A DNA stretch of 64,000 nt. Source: Thiomicrospira sp. ALE5. GTDB taxonomy: Bacteria; Pseudomonadota; Gammaproteobacteria; Thiomicrospirales; Thiomicrospiraceae. Below the pieces are notes generated by a model that did no database searches, had not been told where the DNA came from, and saw nothing but the letters and a program-made list of their open reading frames with translations. Location: the NCBI RefSeq assembly GCF_900112445.1, contig NZ_FOYY01000004.1:62001-126000 (forward strand). Reading direction: 5' to 3'. Position 1 is the stretch's first letter; each line of letters begins with the position of its first letter. The translations under genes and the position numbers were made by a program. Shown here in pieces: positions 10,587 to 19,837 of this stretch.

Positions 10587-10775
10587 TTAACCCCACAGCA
10601 TTAACATAGCCAGGCCAATTAGAACAAGTGCCAAGCCTGTCATACGGAGATGATTAAGTGGTAAATTAGCCGCACTTAGAACCATTCTTCGCCATAATTT
10701 TGGAAATAACAAAGGTAACAAACCTTCAATTATTAACACTAATGCAAAAGCTGTTATTAAGGCGGTGGCTAACAT
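10587..10775 (-). CDS. DUF2065 (YjeT-like) small membrane protein
   Basis: 62 residues with two hydrophobic helices (about 3-24 and 44-61) joined by a basic loop containing KLWRR. This is the DUF2065 family, which sits after hflC in many proteobacteria; its function is unknown. The start codon lies 12 nt after the T-tract of the hflC terminator, so its expression with hflKC would require readthrough. A weak GGA lies about 9 nt upstream of the ATG. Confidence 0.88.
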   Translation of the reverse strand: MLATALITAFALVLIIEGLLPLLFPKLWRRMVLSAANLPLNHLRMTGLALVLIGLAMLMLWG

Positions 10776-10787
10776 CTTGAGGTATCC

Positions 10788-10813
10788 AAAAAAAAGGTGG
10801 GCTAGCCCACCTT
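10788..10813 (-). terminator. strong intrinsic terminator between hflC and DUF2065
   Basis: Perfect 20-bp palindrome (AAGGTGGG-CTAG-CCCACCTT, 10794-10813) followed on the minus strand by eight T. It begins 5 bp after the hflC stop and ends 12 bp before the next start codon. Confidence 0.93.
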
Positions 10814-10818
10814 CTTGA

Positions 10819-11667
10819 TTAACGTGTTAAGTGTTTAAAGAAATCCAAGTTAGGATCTAACACTATCATGTCGCTTTTAGACGAGAATGACTCTTGGTAG
10901 GCATTCAAACTCTGATAGAAAGAGTAGAACTCAGGATCAATACCATAGGCTTCTGCATATATAGAAGCAGCAATGGCATCCCCTTCACCTCGCGTTTGCT
11001 CTGCTTCTCGGAAGGCCTCTGCTAGTAATACTGTGCGTTGACGGTCTGCATCAGCACGAATACGTTCAGCTGATTCGCCACCCAAAGAGCGAAGGTCGGC
11101 CGCCACACGTTGACGTTCTGCTTCCATACGACGGAATACTGATTCACTAATGTCGCGAGGTAAGTCAATACGCTTCAAACGCACATCGACCACCTCGATA
11201 CCAAATTGGATAGCTTCTCTGTTAGCTTGGCGAGTAATGTTGTCAGCAATGGCAACACGTTCACCTGAAACAATATCTTCAACCGTACGTGAACCAAACT
11301 GTGAGCGTAAACCATCTTTAATAATTTGAGACAAACGTTGATTCGCTAAGGTGAAGTCGCCACCCATTGCAGTGTAGAAGCGTTCCGCACTCGTCACACG
11401 CCACTTGATGTATGAATCTACTTCAAGGTTCTTTAACTCACCCGTCAAATAACGCTCTGGCGTCGCATCTAAAGTTTGAATACGCTGATCGTAGGTTCTT
11501 ACATTGTTTACAAATGGCATCTTAACGTGTAAGCCAGGTTGAAGGTCAGATCTGACAATTTCACCTAAGCGGAACACGACGCCGGTTTCCGACTCTTGCA
11601 CAACAAATAACGAATTACTGCCGATGAAGAGTACTGCTGCGATACCAAGTCCTAAAATCGCTTTCAT
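10819..11667 (-). CDS. hflC: HflC, SPFH-domain modulator of FtsH
   Basis: 282 residues. An N-terminal membrane anchor (about 4-22, LGLGIAAVLFIGSNSLFVV) is followed by the SPFH/band-7 domain (ETGVVFRLGEI, PGLHVKMPF) and a charged helical region with AERIRADADRQRT. With HflK it forms the large periplasmic cage around the FtsH protease and tunes its activity. It follows hflK by 1 bp. The operon is stopped by the palindromic terminator directly downstream. Confidence 0.96.
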   Translation of the reverse strand: MKAILGLGIAAVLFIGSNSLFVVQESETGVVFRLGEIVRSDLQPGLHVKMPFVNNVRTYDQRIQTLDATPERYLTGELKNLEVDSYIKWRVTSAERFYTAMGGDFTLANQRLSQIIKDGLRSQFGSRTVEDIVSGERVAIADNITRQANREAIQFGIEVVDVRLKRIDLPRDISESVFRRMEAERQRVAADLRSLGGESAERIRADADRQRTVLLAEAFREAEQTRGEGDAIAASIYAEAYGIDPEFYSFYQSLNAYQESFSSKSDMIVLDPNLDFFKHLTR

Positions 11668-11668
11668 C

Positions 11669-12904
11669 TTAACGTAACTCCCTGTTTCTTAAAAAGTCAC
11701 GAACATTGCTTTCCGCCTGACGCGAACTTGCTGTATTCGTTTGATTGGATGAACTAGCCGTAGAACCTGCTGCCGGCTGTATGGGTGCAAATGGCACACT
11801 TCCAGCTGAAGCGGCACCGCCCATCATCTTATCTAAGGGTAGAAACATCATATTGTTACCATTCTCAACACCCATAAACACTTTAGACGTATTGTTTAGA
11901 ACATTGGTCATGGCTTCAATATATAGACGTTCGCGCATGATTTCAGGCGCGTTTTGATACTCGGTAACAACACTCACAAAACGTGATGCTTGACCCTCTG
12001 CTCTGGCCACGACTTGGTCGCGATATGCGCGTGCTTCTTCAACGATACGTGCTGCTTGACCACGCGCTTCTGGAATAACCTGGTTGGCATATGCTTCTGC
12101 TTCGTTAATCAAACGCTCACGGTCCTCACGAGCCCTAACAACATCAGCAAATGCTGATTGAACTTGCTCTGGTGGCTGTGCATCCTGTAGGTTCACAGAC
12201 GTAATAAACAAACCTGCTTCGTATTGATCCAGGTTACGCTGAGTAAGCTCACGTACCAGTGCTACCACTTCAGTACGACCTTGGGTCAATACAAAATCCA
12301 GCGAGTTACGGCCAACAATCTCACGCAACGCACTTTCAGAAGCGGCCCGTAAGGTGGTGTCTGGATCACGGACATTGAATAAGTAATCAGGCGCTGATTG
12401 AATACGATATTGCACCGCAATACGCACATCGACGATATTTTCATCACGTGTAAGCATTAATGCTTCTGATAGGATGCTGCCTGTGCGATTTTGATCATCC
12501 GTTCGATAGCCAATTTCAGTGGTACGAATACGATCTACGTTAACTTTAGTGACCGACTCAACAGGAAATGGAATATGCCAATGAGGTCCTGGGCCCGTTT
12601 CTGTTACATACGAACCAAAACGTTTTACGACACCTCTTTCGGCGGTATCAACGATGTAAACACCCGATAATAACCAAATTACGAGTAAAACCAAAAAGGC
12701 AACACTAATATGTTTACCGGTAAGACCACCACTAAAGTTTCCGCCGCCACCGCTAAACATTTGCTGCGCTTTTTTTAACAACTCATCAAGTTCTTGATCT
12801 GATTTGCGCTGTGGTCGTTTAGGTGGCTCATTGTTATTGCCAGAGCCTTTACCAGGATTTCCCCAAGGGTCCTGTCCGGGCTTTCCGGGTTCATTCCATG
12901 CCAT
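11669..12904 (-). CDS. hflK: HflK, SPFH-domain modulator of FtsH
   Basis: 411 residues. Gly/Pro/Asn-rich cytosolic N-terminus (MAWNEPGKPGQDPWGNPGKG), one membrane helix at about 66-86, then the SPFH domain (ERGVVKRFGSYV, PGPHWHIPFP) and helical stalk; Ser/Thr/Gln-rich tail. This layout is standard for HflK, partner of HflC. GGAG is 7 nt upstream of the ATG. A sigma-70-like promoter at 12934-12962 could give hflKC transcription separate from hflX. Confidence 0.96.
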   Translation of the reverse strand: MAWNEPGKPGQDPWGNPGKGSGNNNEPPKRPQRKSDQELDELLKKAQQMFSGGGGNFSGGLTGKHISVAFLVLLVIWLLSGVYIVDTAERGVVKRFGSYVTETGPGPHWHIPFPVESVTKVNVDRIRTTEIGYRTDDQNRTGSILSEALMLTRDENIVDVRIAVQYRIQSAPDYLFNVRDPDTTLRAASESALREIVGRNSLDFVLTQGRTEVVALVRELTQRNLDQYEAGLFITSVNLQDAQPPEQVQSAFADVVRAREDRERLINEAEAYANQVIPEARGQAARIVEEARAYRDQVVARAEGQASRFVSVVTEYQNAPEIMRERLYIEAMTNVLNNTSKVFMGVENGNNMMFLPLDKMMGGAASAGSVPFAPIQPAAGSTASSSNQTNTASSRQAESNVRDFLRNRELR

Positions 12905-12933
12905 TTTGTTCTCCAGTCATTTTGGGATGCTAT

Positions 12934-12962
12934 ATTTTAGGGTTATAAGGCTGAGTTGTCAT
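12934..12962 (-). promoter_or_regulatory. candidate sigma-70 promoter of hflKC
   Basis: Minus strand ATGACA (12957-12962) and TAAAAT (12934-12939) with a 17-bp spacer, in the 126-bp hflX-hflK gap. TATAAC inside the spacer is a competing -10. Confidence 0.45.
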
Positions 12963-13030
12963 CCATTAACTTATATTCATTGCGGATAATCGCATTAATT
13001 GTAGTTCATAGCTAGTCTAACACGGGCAGC

Positions 13031-14329
13031 TTACTGCAATTTTTCAATATATTGGCACTCAGGCCATTTGCTAACTTGATGATATTGCTGTTCAGTTAAG
13101 TACACCTGCATACCAATTGTGCCATCCTCGTCACACGCTTCTTGCTCTACTTTACCTAAAGCATAAAGTTGTGCTCGACGGCGACCTGCTTCTGCACCTA
13201 GCTTGATGTGCATTCTAACAAACTGACCTTTAAAAAAACTGGCTAGGGCGTCTTTAAGTGCCGATATACCAAGATCGTTTTGAGCCGATATCCATACTCT
13301 AGCAGGGTATCCCGATTCATCATAATCGACACGGGGTTCCAAGGCGGGTTGCAATAGATCAATCTTGTTATAAACAAGGAGCTGAGGGACTTCATCCGCA
13401 CCCACTTCTGTTATGACCTGTTGTACTTGCGCTATCTTGTCATCTCGAAGTGGGTCAGCTGCATCAACCAAATGGATCAATAAATCAGCTTCACTGGTTT
13501 CTTCCAAGGTGGATCGAAATGCCGTAACAAGATCATGAGGAATATGTCGAATAAACCCGACTGTATCGGCCATAATAGCTTGACCACCACCCGGAAGGTG
13601 TACACTCCGTAGTGTCGCATCCAAAGTAGCAAACAATCTATCCTCAGCATACACATCTGCCGATGTAAGTTGGTTAAACAGTGTTGATTTACCCGCATTA
13701 GTATAACCAACAAGCGTAATAGTAGGATGGTCAGAGCGTTGACGAGACTGCCTACCTAACGCCCGTTGTTTGCGAACTTTATCAATACGTTTTAATAAAT
13801 GCTTGATGCGCTCCTGCAACAGACGTTTATCTGACTCAAGCTGTGTCTCACCCGGACCACGCAACCCAATACCGCCCTTCTGACGCTCCAAGTGAGTCCA
13901 ACCACGCACCAGACGCGTGGACATGTGGCGTAACTGCGCCAACTCAACTTGCAACTTACCTTCATGAGAACGCGCACGCTGTGCAAAGATATCCAGGATC
14001 AACCCTACTCGGTCAATCACGCGGGCTTTAACCACACGTTCTATATTACGTTCTTGTCCCGGACTTAATGCATGGTTAAAAATCACCACATCGGCTTGGT
14101 GTAATGCCACCGCTGCCGCGACTTCATCTAACTTGCCTGAACCAATAAATAGTTTAGCGTCTGGACGATCGCGCTTGGTTTTGATTAACTCGGCCTGCTC
14201 TGCGCCTGCCGATTCGACTAGTTCTAAAAACTCAGTTAACTCTTCTCGACAAGTTTCATCTTCAAAATCGACATGAACCAGCACTGCTACATCAAGCTGT
14301 TTACGCTCTAAGCGCCCAAATAATTCCAT
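13031..14329 (-). CDS. hflX: ribosome-associated GTPase HflX
   Basis: 432 residues. N-terminal HflX domain with the glycine-rich GGIGLRGPGETQLE block (about 152-165) and coiled region, then a GTPase domain with G1 GYTNAGKS (208-215), G3 DTVGF and G4 NKID. HflX binds 50S subunits and splits stalled or heat-damaged ribosomes. It follows hfq by 12 bp in the conserved hfq-hflX order. Confidence 0.97.
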   Translation of the reverse strand: MELFGRLERKQLDVAVLVHVDFEDETCREELTEFLELVESAGAEQAELIKTKRDRPDAKLFIGSGKLDEVAAAVALHQADVVIFNHALSPGQERNIERVVKARVIDRVGLILDIFAQRARSHEGKLQVELAQLRHMSTRLVRGWTHLERQKGGIGLRGPGETQLESDKRLLQERIKHLLKRIDKVRKQRALGRQSRQRSDHPTITLVGYTNAGKSTLFNQLTSADVYAEDRLFATLDATLRSVHLPGGGQAIMADTVGFIRHIPHDLVTAFRSTLEETSEADLLIHLVDAADPLRDDKIAQVQQVITEVGADEVPQLLVYNKIDLLQPALEPRVDYDESGYPARVWISAQNDLGISALKDALASFFKGQFVRMHIKLGAEAGRRRAQLYALGKVEQEACDEDGTIGMQVYLTEQQYHQVSKWPECQYIEKLQ

Positions 14330-14341
14330 ACTAAAGGGTGG

Positions 14342-14614
14342 TTATTCCGCGTCGGCTTTGTCAGAGTCGTTTTGAGTAGCGAAATCATAGGCTTTCGGGT
14401 CACGCATTGGCACAATAGTAGAAATGGCGTGTTTATAAACCATTTGCGTGACATTGCTACGCAACAACACCACAAACTGATCAAACGAGTCAATACGACC
14501 CTGTAGCTTGACACCGTTAACCAGATAAATAGACACGTTAATACGTTCTTTACGCAGGGCGTTTAAATAGGGGTCTTGAATCGGAACGGCCTTTGCCGGT
14601 TTTAGCTTGTCCAT
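14342..14614 (-). CDS. hfq: RNA chaperone Hfq
   Basis: 90 residues. Sm1 ([20 protein letters not shown]) and Sm2 ([10 protein letters not shown]) motifs are intact, followed by a short acidic tail (SDKADAE). Forms a hexamer that pairs small RNAs with mRNAs. Note Y/N/R at the proximal and rim positions as in the family. Upstream, TTGGGT-N18-TACAAT (14630-14659) could be a local promoter, but its leader would be very short, so I do not list it separately. Confidence 0.98.
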   Translation of the reverse strand: MDKLKPAKAVPIQDPYLNALRKERINVSIYLVNGVKLQGRIDSFDQFVVLLRSNVTQMVYKHAISTIVPMRDPKAYDFATQNDSDKADAE

Positions 14615-14673
14615 TTTGCTATCCTTATTATTGTAAATGGTATTATTTTTTTAACCCAAAAAGCATATCACAA

Positions 14674-15654
14674 CTATTCAGCCATATCTTTACATTTTCG
14701 AGCCACCTCTTGAAGCACCCGCGTGATCAGCTGTTCAGGGCTATGGGCATAGGGATCCAAAATGACAGCATCGGTCTCTTTACGCAACCAGGTTATCTGG
14801 CGTTTAGCCAACTGCCGAGTTGCCACTAACGCCTTATCATATAACACGTCTTCAGGGTAGTGACCGGCAAAAAACTCCAGCACCTGACGATAACCGACAC
14901 TGCGCATGGCTGGACTTTCTGGGTTGTGTTCTGGCTGCTGCGCCAGTGAAGCCACCTCTTCCACCAGGCCTGCTGCAAACATGCCCTGTAACCGCTGCGC
15001 GATTTTGATATGCAAGGCTTGACGTGATACAGGCATCAATGCAACCTTAAGTAATGGGTAGGTCCATGGCGTCGAGCGACTATGTTGCAAACTACTTAAA
15101 CTCTTACCACTGACTTCATAAACTTCTAATGCACGAATCAACCGTTGCTGGTCAGCTTGATTAATCCGCGCCGCCGCTTGAGGGTCAACTTTCCGTAATT
15201 TGGCATGCAGCGCTGCTGGATTTTGCTCAAATTCAGCCTGCAACCTAGCGCGTATATCAGCATCGGCCGTTGGTAAATCCGACAACCCTTGCGTCAAGGC
15301 ATTAAAGTACATCATCGTCCCGCCCACAAGGACAGGAATCTTACCGCGTGCAAAAATCTCTGTAGCAATGCGCTGTGCGTCCGTTACAAATTCAGCCACG
15401 GAATAGCTTTGCGCCTGCCCCAAGAAATTAATCAAGTGATGCGGTACTGTGGCTAACTCCGTATCCGTCGGCTTGGCTGCGCCGATGTTTAGATCACGAT
15501 AAATCAGCACTGAATCTACATTGATAATTTCGATAGGCAAATACTTGGCGAGCGCTAAAGCTAGAGCAGTCTTGCCACTAGCAGTAGGCCCCATAATGGC
15601 TATAGCAGTGGGCTGCTCGATAAACTGATTCCAGTTACAGGTCGGCTCTGACAT
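14674..15654 (-). CDS. miaA: tRNA dimethylallyltransferase
   Basis: 326 residues. P-loop GPTASGKT at 22-29 and the DSVLIYRDLNIGAAKPT block mark MiaA, which adds a dimethylallyl group to A37 of tRNAs reading UNN codons. Its ATG overlaps the mutL stop codon region (both at 15654), so translation is coupled. One CAGGCCTG copy encodes AGL. Confidence 0.97.
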   Translation of the reverse strand: MSEPTCNWNQFIEQPTAIAIMGPTASGKTALALALAKYLPIEIINVDSVLIYRDLNIGAAKPTDTELATVPHHLINFLGQAQSYSVAEFVTDAQRIATEIFARGKIPVLVGGTMMYFNALTQGLSDLPTADADIRARLQAEFEQNPAALHAKLRKVDPQAAARINQADQQRLIRALEVYEVSGKSLSSLQHSRSTPWTYPLLKVALMPVSRQALHIKIAQRLQGMFAAGLVEEVASLAQQPEHNPESPAMRSVGYRQVLEFFAGHYPEDVLYDKALVATRQLAKRQITWLRKETDAVILDPYAHSPEQLITRVLQEVARKCKDMAE

Positions 15655-17498
15655 TAACGACCTCGCATAAATAATTGATCAAGCTGCTCTACGGAGAGCT
15701 GCACCCAAGTTGGACGACCATGATTACATTGTGAAGAGGCAGGCGTGCGCTCCATATCACGTAACAGTTGATTCATCTCCGCAAGGGTTAGTTGACGATT
15801 AGCGCGTACCGAACCATGACAAGCACGTCGGGATAAGATCGCGGCAAACTCTTCTTCTAGCATTGTTTCAGGTCGTTGCTCGGTCAGCCAATCTGCAAAG
15901 ACTTTTTCAAGTAACTCCATCAGATTTAAACCCTGCAACACTGCGGGAACGGCCATAACACGAAGTTGTTCTGGTCCAAGCTGCTCAAACTCAAAGCCCC
16001 AGCCTTGCCACCAAGCCACATTCGCCTCCCAGTGCATGATGGCTGCAGATGAAAGATGCAGCACTAAAGGCACCAGCAAAGGTTGCGAGACAATCTGTTG
16101 CTTGCGCCATTGCTCTTTTAAATCTTCATAGACAATGCGTTCATGGGCAGCATGCATATCCACCAGTACCAGGCCTGCTGCATTTTCCGCCAAAATAAAC
16201 ACCCCTTTTATTTGCGCTTTGGCAAAACCCAACTTGGGCGCCAGTGATTGCTGCTCACTAGACTCTTGAATAACTGATGGACTATTTGACTGTATCCCTA
16301 TGGCATAGCTTGATTGATCGGGCTGCTGAAAAGCAAAGGCACCAGCTAAGTCTTGAGTTGAATTTGCATGATCAGCAGCTAAAACCAGGGGTGCTTGGCG
16401 TAAATGCGTTGATGGTAACAATGACTGATCGGACAATTCGTTACTAGCATGCTCGCTTGCAGGCCTGGTCGCGCCCTCATGACCCGATACAAGCGGCTGC
16501 ATCACGGCATCTCGAATTGCGCGCCGGACATGATCAAAAACCTGCCTGGCATGTTGAAAACGCACTTCATACTTAGCCGGATGCACATTCACGTCCACTT
16601 GATCAAAGGGCACATTAATAAATAGTACAAATACTGGATGACGTCCATGATAAAGCACATCGGCATAAGCCAGCTTGACTGCTTGCAATAATTGGCGGTC
16701 GCGTACAATGCGTCCATTGACAAATACAAACTGTTTGTCGGCCAATCCGCGGTGATAAGTAGGCAGACTCACCCAGCCCTCAAGGCTTACACCGGGCAAA
16801 GACTGCCTGATATGCAAGGACTGCTCTACAAAAGCTTCACCTAACAAGGCTGCTAGTCGGACTAGATACAACTCACGCTCACTAGCAGGCGCAAAATCAA
16901 ACACTTGCTTACCATTATGAACAAGGCTGACCCCAACACCAGGGTTAACGAGCAGACTGCGCTTGAGATAGTCTTCTATTTGGGTGAATTCTGCGCGAGG
17001 TGTTTTAAGAAATTTTCGACGTGCTGGTGTATTGTAAAATAGAGAAGCCACTTTTATACGCGTACCAATAGGTGCTGCTACTGGCGTTAAAGCGTTCCAG
17101 CTGCCGTCATGGTTATTTTGTAATAACCAAGCATGAGATTCACTTTGATGATAACTAGATATGCCAAACTGACTGACTGATGCAATACTGGCCAAAGCCT
17201 CACCGCGAAAGCCCAAACTGGCAACACAGGATAAGTCTTGGTAGCTTTTTACTTTGCTTGTGGCATGTCGCTCTACAGCGAGCGGTAAATCTTCAGCTAA
17301 AATACCCCGACCATTATCTTGTACCTCAATCAGCTCTATGCCTGCATTCTCAAGCCATATATTTATTTGAGTAGCCCCAGCATCCAACGCATTTTCAACC
17401 AGTTCTTTTACCACAGATACCGGGCGTTCAACCACTTCGCCAGCCGCAATCTGATTAGCTAAATTATCAGGCATTTGAATAATGCGATGGTCAGTCAT
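15654..17498 (-). CDS. mutL: DNA mismatch repair protein MutL, endonuclease-motif type
   Basis: 614 residues. N-terminal GHKL ATPase: catalytic Glu at 32 (KELVENALDAGAT), DNGRGI, GFRGEALASI and NTPARRKF. A Pro/Gln/Ser-rich linker (about 340-425) leads to a C-terminal domain carrying DMHAAHERIVYE at 447-458, which fits the metal-binding endonuclease motif DQHA(x)2E(x)4E, plus ACHGSVRA and CNHGRPTW. E. coli MutL lacks this motif and relies on MutH; this protein should nick DNA itself, as in Pseudomonas. Two CAGGCCTG copies lie in the gene. Confidence 0.96.
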   Translation of the reverse strand: MTDHRIIQMPDNLANQIAAGEVVERPVSVVKELVENALDAGATQINIWLENAGIELIEVQDNGRGILAEDLPLAVERHATSKVKSYQDLSCVASLGFRGEALASIASVSQFGISSYHQSESHAWLLQNNHDGSWNALTPVAAPIGTRIKVASLFYNTPARRKFLKTPRAEFTQIEDYLKRSLLVNPGVGVSLVHNGKQVFDFAPASERELYLVRLAALLGEAFVEQSLHIRQSLPGVSLEGWVSLPTYHRGLADKQFVFVNGRIVRDRQLLQAVKLAYADVLYHGRHPVFVLFINVPFDQVDVNVHPAKYEVRFQHARQVFDHVRRAIRDAVMQPLVSGHEGATRPASEHASNELSDQSLLPSTHLRQAPLVLAADHANSTQDLAGAFAFQQPDQSSYAIGIQSNSPSVIQESSEQQSLAPKLGFAKAQIKGVFILAENAAGLVLVDMHAAHERIVYEDLKEQWRKQQIVSQPLLVPLVLHLSSAAIMHWEANVAWWQGWGFEFEQLGPEQLRVMAVPAVLQGLNLMELLEKVFADWLTEQRPETMLEEEFAAILSRRACHGSVRANRQLTLAEMNQLLRDMERTPASSQCNHGRPTWVQLSVEQLDQLFMRGR

Positions 17499-17570
17499 AG
17501 GATAATAGTGTGAATTAAAAAGAGCGTTATTCTAACAATATCATCAACAACCAACCAGTTTAAAAGGCGA

Positions 17571-19232
17571 TTAGTTAGCCGCTAATAATTGCTGTCTAAT
17601 AGGAATGCGCAACTCTGTACCCACTCTTAACTGATTCGCATTGGTCAAATTATTCATTTGCATAATTTCATTAATAGACACACCATGACGCTGTGCAATG
17701 CGAGATAGTGTATCTCCAGACTGCACTTGATATGAGCGATGATACTGTACTGTCATTGCATCAGTAACAGGTATCCGAAGGCTACGACCTACAACTAATT
17801 GATTTGGGTTACGCAACCCATTTAATCGCATCAACTCACGTGTGGTTACACCATAAGTAGCCGCTATTGTTGAAAGGTTGTCACCTCTTTGAATAGAATG
17901 ACGGACGAATAATGGTTCACCCCAGTTTGGCTTATGGCCAGTTTCTTTTACAAAGGTTTGCAATCCATCAGCTAAAGAACGGGCAAACTGGCGCTGAAAT
18001 CTTGGATTAACGAGTAATCTTTCATCTTCTGGGTTAGAAATAAACGCGGCCTCTACTAAGATTGAGGGCATATCAATTGAACGCAGTACCGCAAAATTTG
18101 CAGCCTGAACGGTTGATTTATGTAGGTGCAATCCGCCACCGCTCATAGAAGATAATACTTGCGACCCTAATTTCCGACTTGCTTGTAAACTTGACTCGCG
18201 TGATAAATCACTCAAAACAAATGCTACATCTTCATTACGCCCTGCCAAGGTTACAATTCCAAGGGCTTCATTCTCACGCTCAGCCATGGCTCGCGCCATG
18301 GCACTGGACGCGCCACGCTGTGATAATACATACACCGAACCGCCACGGGGTTGTGGGCTTGTATAGGCGTCTGCATGAACTGAAACGAATAAATCAGCTT
18401 GGTGACGGCGTGCAATACGAGCTCGCTCATCAAGACTCACATACACATCGCGATCACGGGTTAAAACCGCGCGCATTCCTGGTAATCGATCAATCTCGTC
18501 TTTGAGTAATTTAGAAATAGCCAGCACCACATCTTTTTCAAATACACCCGTTGGGCCAATAGCACCTACGTCGTTACCACCGTGGCCCGGATCAATAGCA
18601 ACTACAAACTCCCTACCAACTCTATTATGGTGTTGTAACGACTCACGTACAGCTGGCTGTGTAGCAACTGGCACCGGCTGTGCAACTTGGTTTTCATCGG
18701 CTTTGACTTGCCTTGCTACTGACGGAGCTGGTGATGGCTTCACAGCTGTTTGCGATGATTCAGGAGCCTGAGCGATAAGCGTTTCTGCTAACTGCGGCGC
18801 CTGTCTAACACGCTGACTGATGTCAACAACTAGACGTTGTGGACGCTGCGCTGTTTTGGCTAAAACAAAATGTTTGTATTGATAATTTTCCGACAGGTCT
18901 AGCACAACGCGTGTACGTCGTTCATCAGTCGCCATGCGAATACCCGATAAACGTACATCCTGAAAACGCTGATTTCTGAAACTTATGTTACTTTTCGCAT
19001 TGGGAAAATCGATGACAATTCGAGGTGGGTTGTCTAGATGCATAACACGATAAACATCGGTATTAGCCATTTCAAACACGACCCGTGTTTGATCAGGTGT
19101 TTGACCCAAACGAACACTATTCAACTCAGCGGCAATCACAACTTGGCTTGTCATTAATAAAAAGCCCGTCAGCAGCGCTTTGAGCGCTATACCCAGCTTA
19201 TGTTTAATATGTATTAATTTAAAGACATACAT
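17571..19232 (-). CDS. amiC: N-acetylmuramoyl-L-alanine amidase with AMIN and two LysM domains
   Basis: 553 residues. A long signal peptide (hydrophobic about 16-34, cleavage near VVIAA-EL), an AMIN domain (about 36-140) that targets septal peptidoglycan, a Pro/Gln/Ala linker, a zinc Amidase_3 domain (about 208-435; AIDPGHGG with H217, then H in SVHADAY and E in VEAAF), and two C-terminal LysM repeats (about 446-493 and 500-547). It cleaves stem peptides from MurNAc during daughter-cell separation. It could equally be called AmiB; the symbol is by analogy. A sigma-70-like promoter precedes it. Confidence 0.94.
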   Translation of the reverse strand: MYVFKLIHIKHKLGIALKALLTGFLLMTSQVVIAAELNSVRLGQTPDQTRVVFEMANTDVYRVMHLDNPPRIVIDFPNAKSNISFRNQRFQDVRLSGIRMATDERRTRVVLDLSENYQYKHFVLAKTAQRPQRLVVDISQRVRQAPQLAETLIAQAPESSQTAVKPSPAPSVARQVKADENQVAQPVPVATQPAVRESLQHHNRVGREFVVAIDPGHGGNDVGAIGPTGVFEKDVVLAISKLLKDEIDRLPGMRAVLTRDRDVYVSLDERARIARRHQADLFVSVHADAYTSPQPRGGSVYVLSQRGASSAMARAMAERENEALGIVTLAGRNEDVAFVLSDLSRESSLQASRKLGSQVLSSMSGGGLHLHKSTVQAANFAVLRSIDMPSILVEAAFISNPEDERLLVNPRFQRQFARSLADGLQTFVKETGHKPNWGEPLFVRHSIQRGDNLSTIAATYGVTTRELMRLNGLRNPNQLVVGRSLRIPVTDAMTVQYHRSYQVQSGDTLSRIAQRHGVSINEIMQMNNLTNANQLRVGTELRIPIRQQLLAAN

Positions 19233-19265
19233 CGTAACAGCACCTGCTGATTAGTTCTTGGAATC

Positions 19266-19295
19266 AGTATAGACCACAATTAATGCAAAAATCAA
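19266..19295 (-). promoter_or_regulatory. candidate sigma-70 promoter of amiC
   Basis: Minus strand TTGATT (19290-19295), 18-bp spacer, TATACT (19266-19271), in the gap between tsaE and amiC. Confidence 0.42.
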
Positions 19296-19333
19296 CAACA
19301 ACAATAAGTTGTGAGCAAGACTTAAAGTAAAAA

Positions 19334-19837
19334 CTAGCTTAACTTAAAACCACTTAACCATAATTGCATTGGCATCTTTATTGACTGCAATGATATATAA
19401 CGACCAGTTTCATGAATACTTAAGTCCAATATTATATCGGGCACGGGTAACAAACCCCCGGCCTTAGATGGCCACTCCAGTAAAATCACATCAGCCTGTT
19501 GCTCAAAATCTCGAAAACCCAAATACTCAAGTTCTTCAGCTTCTACAAGACGATATAAGTCAGCATGCAACACATAACAGACTTCCGTTGCATAACTTTC
19601 AAGTAACGTATAGGTGGGACTTTTTACTCTTAATGTCGGATCTTTTAACAAACCACGAATAAATGCTTGCGAAAAACTCGTCTTGCCTGCACCCAAGTCA
19701 CCTTGTAAATACCAAACTTTTGGACGAGTATGCACGGGGCTTTGTAACCAATATTCGGCCAAGTTTTGTGCAAATGAATCTGTGGCATCTTTATCCGCAA
19801 GATAACATTGTTTGGTAGTATAGGCATTATGAAACAT
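19334..19837 (-). CDS. tsaE: tRNA t6A biosynthesis ATPase TsaE
   Basis: 167 residues. P-loop GDLGAGKT at 46-53 and SPTYTLLE, YRL and DVILLEWPSKAG blocks identify TsaE, the ATPase of the TsaBDE complex that makes N6-threonylcarbamoyladenosine at A37 of ANN-decoding tRNAs. Its ATG (19837) lies 8 bp inside the divergent queG gene, so the two 5' ends overlap by 9 bp. In E. coli nnr (yjeF) separates queG from tsaE; it is absent here. Confidence 0.95.
   Translation of the reverse strand: MFHNAYTTKQCYLADKDATDSFAQNLAEYWLQSPVHTRPKVWYLQGDLGAGKTSFSQAFIRGLLKDPTLRVKSPTYTLLESYATEVCYVLHADLYRLVEAEELEYLGFRDFEQQADVILLEWPSKAGGLLPVPDIILDLSIHETGRYISLQSIKMPMQLWLSGFKLS

Noticed and set aside
14630-14659. Separate hfq promoter TTGGGT-N18-TACAAT
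   Set aside because: Would leave only about 8 nt of leader, too weak to list.
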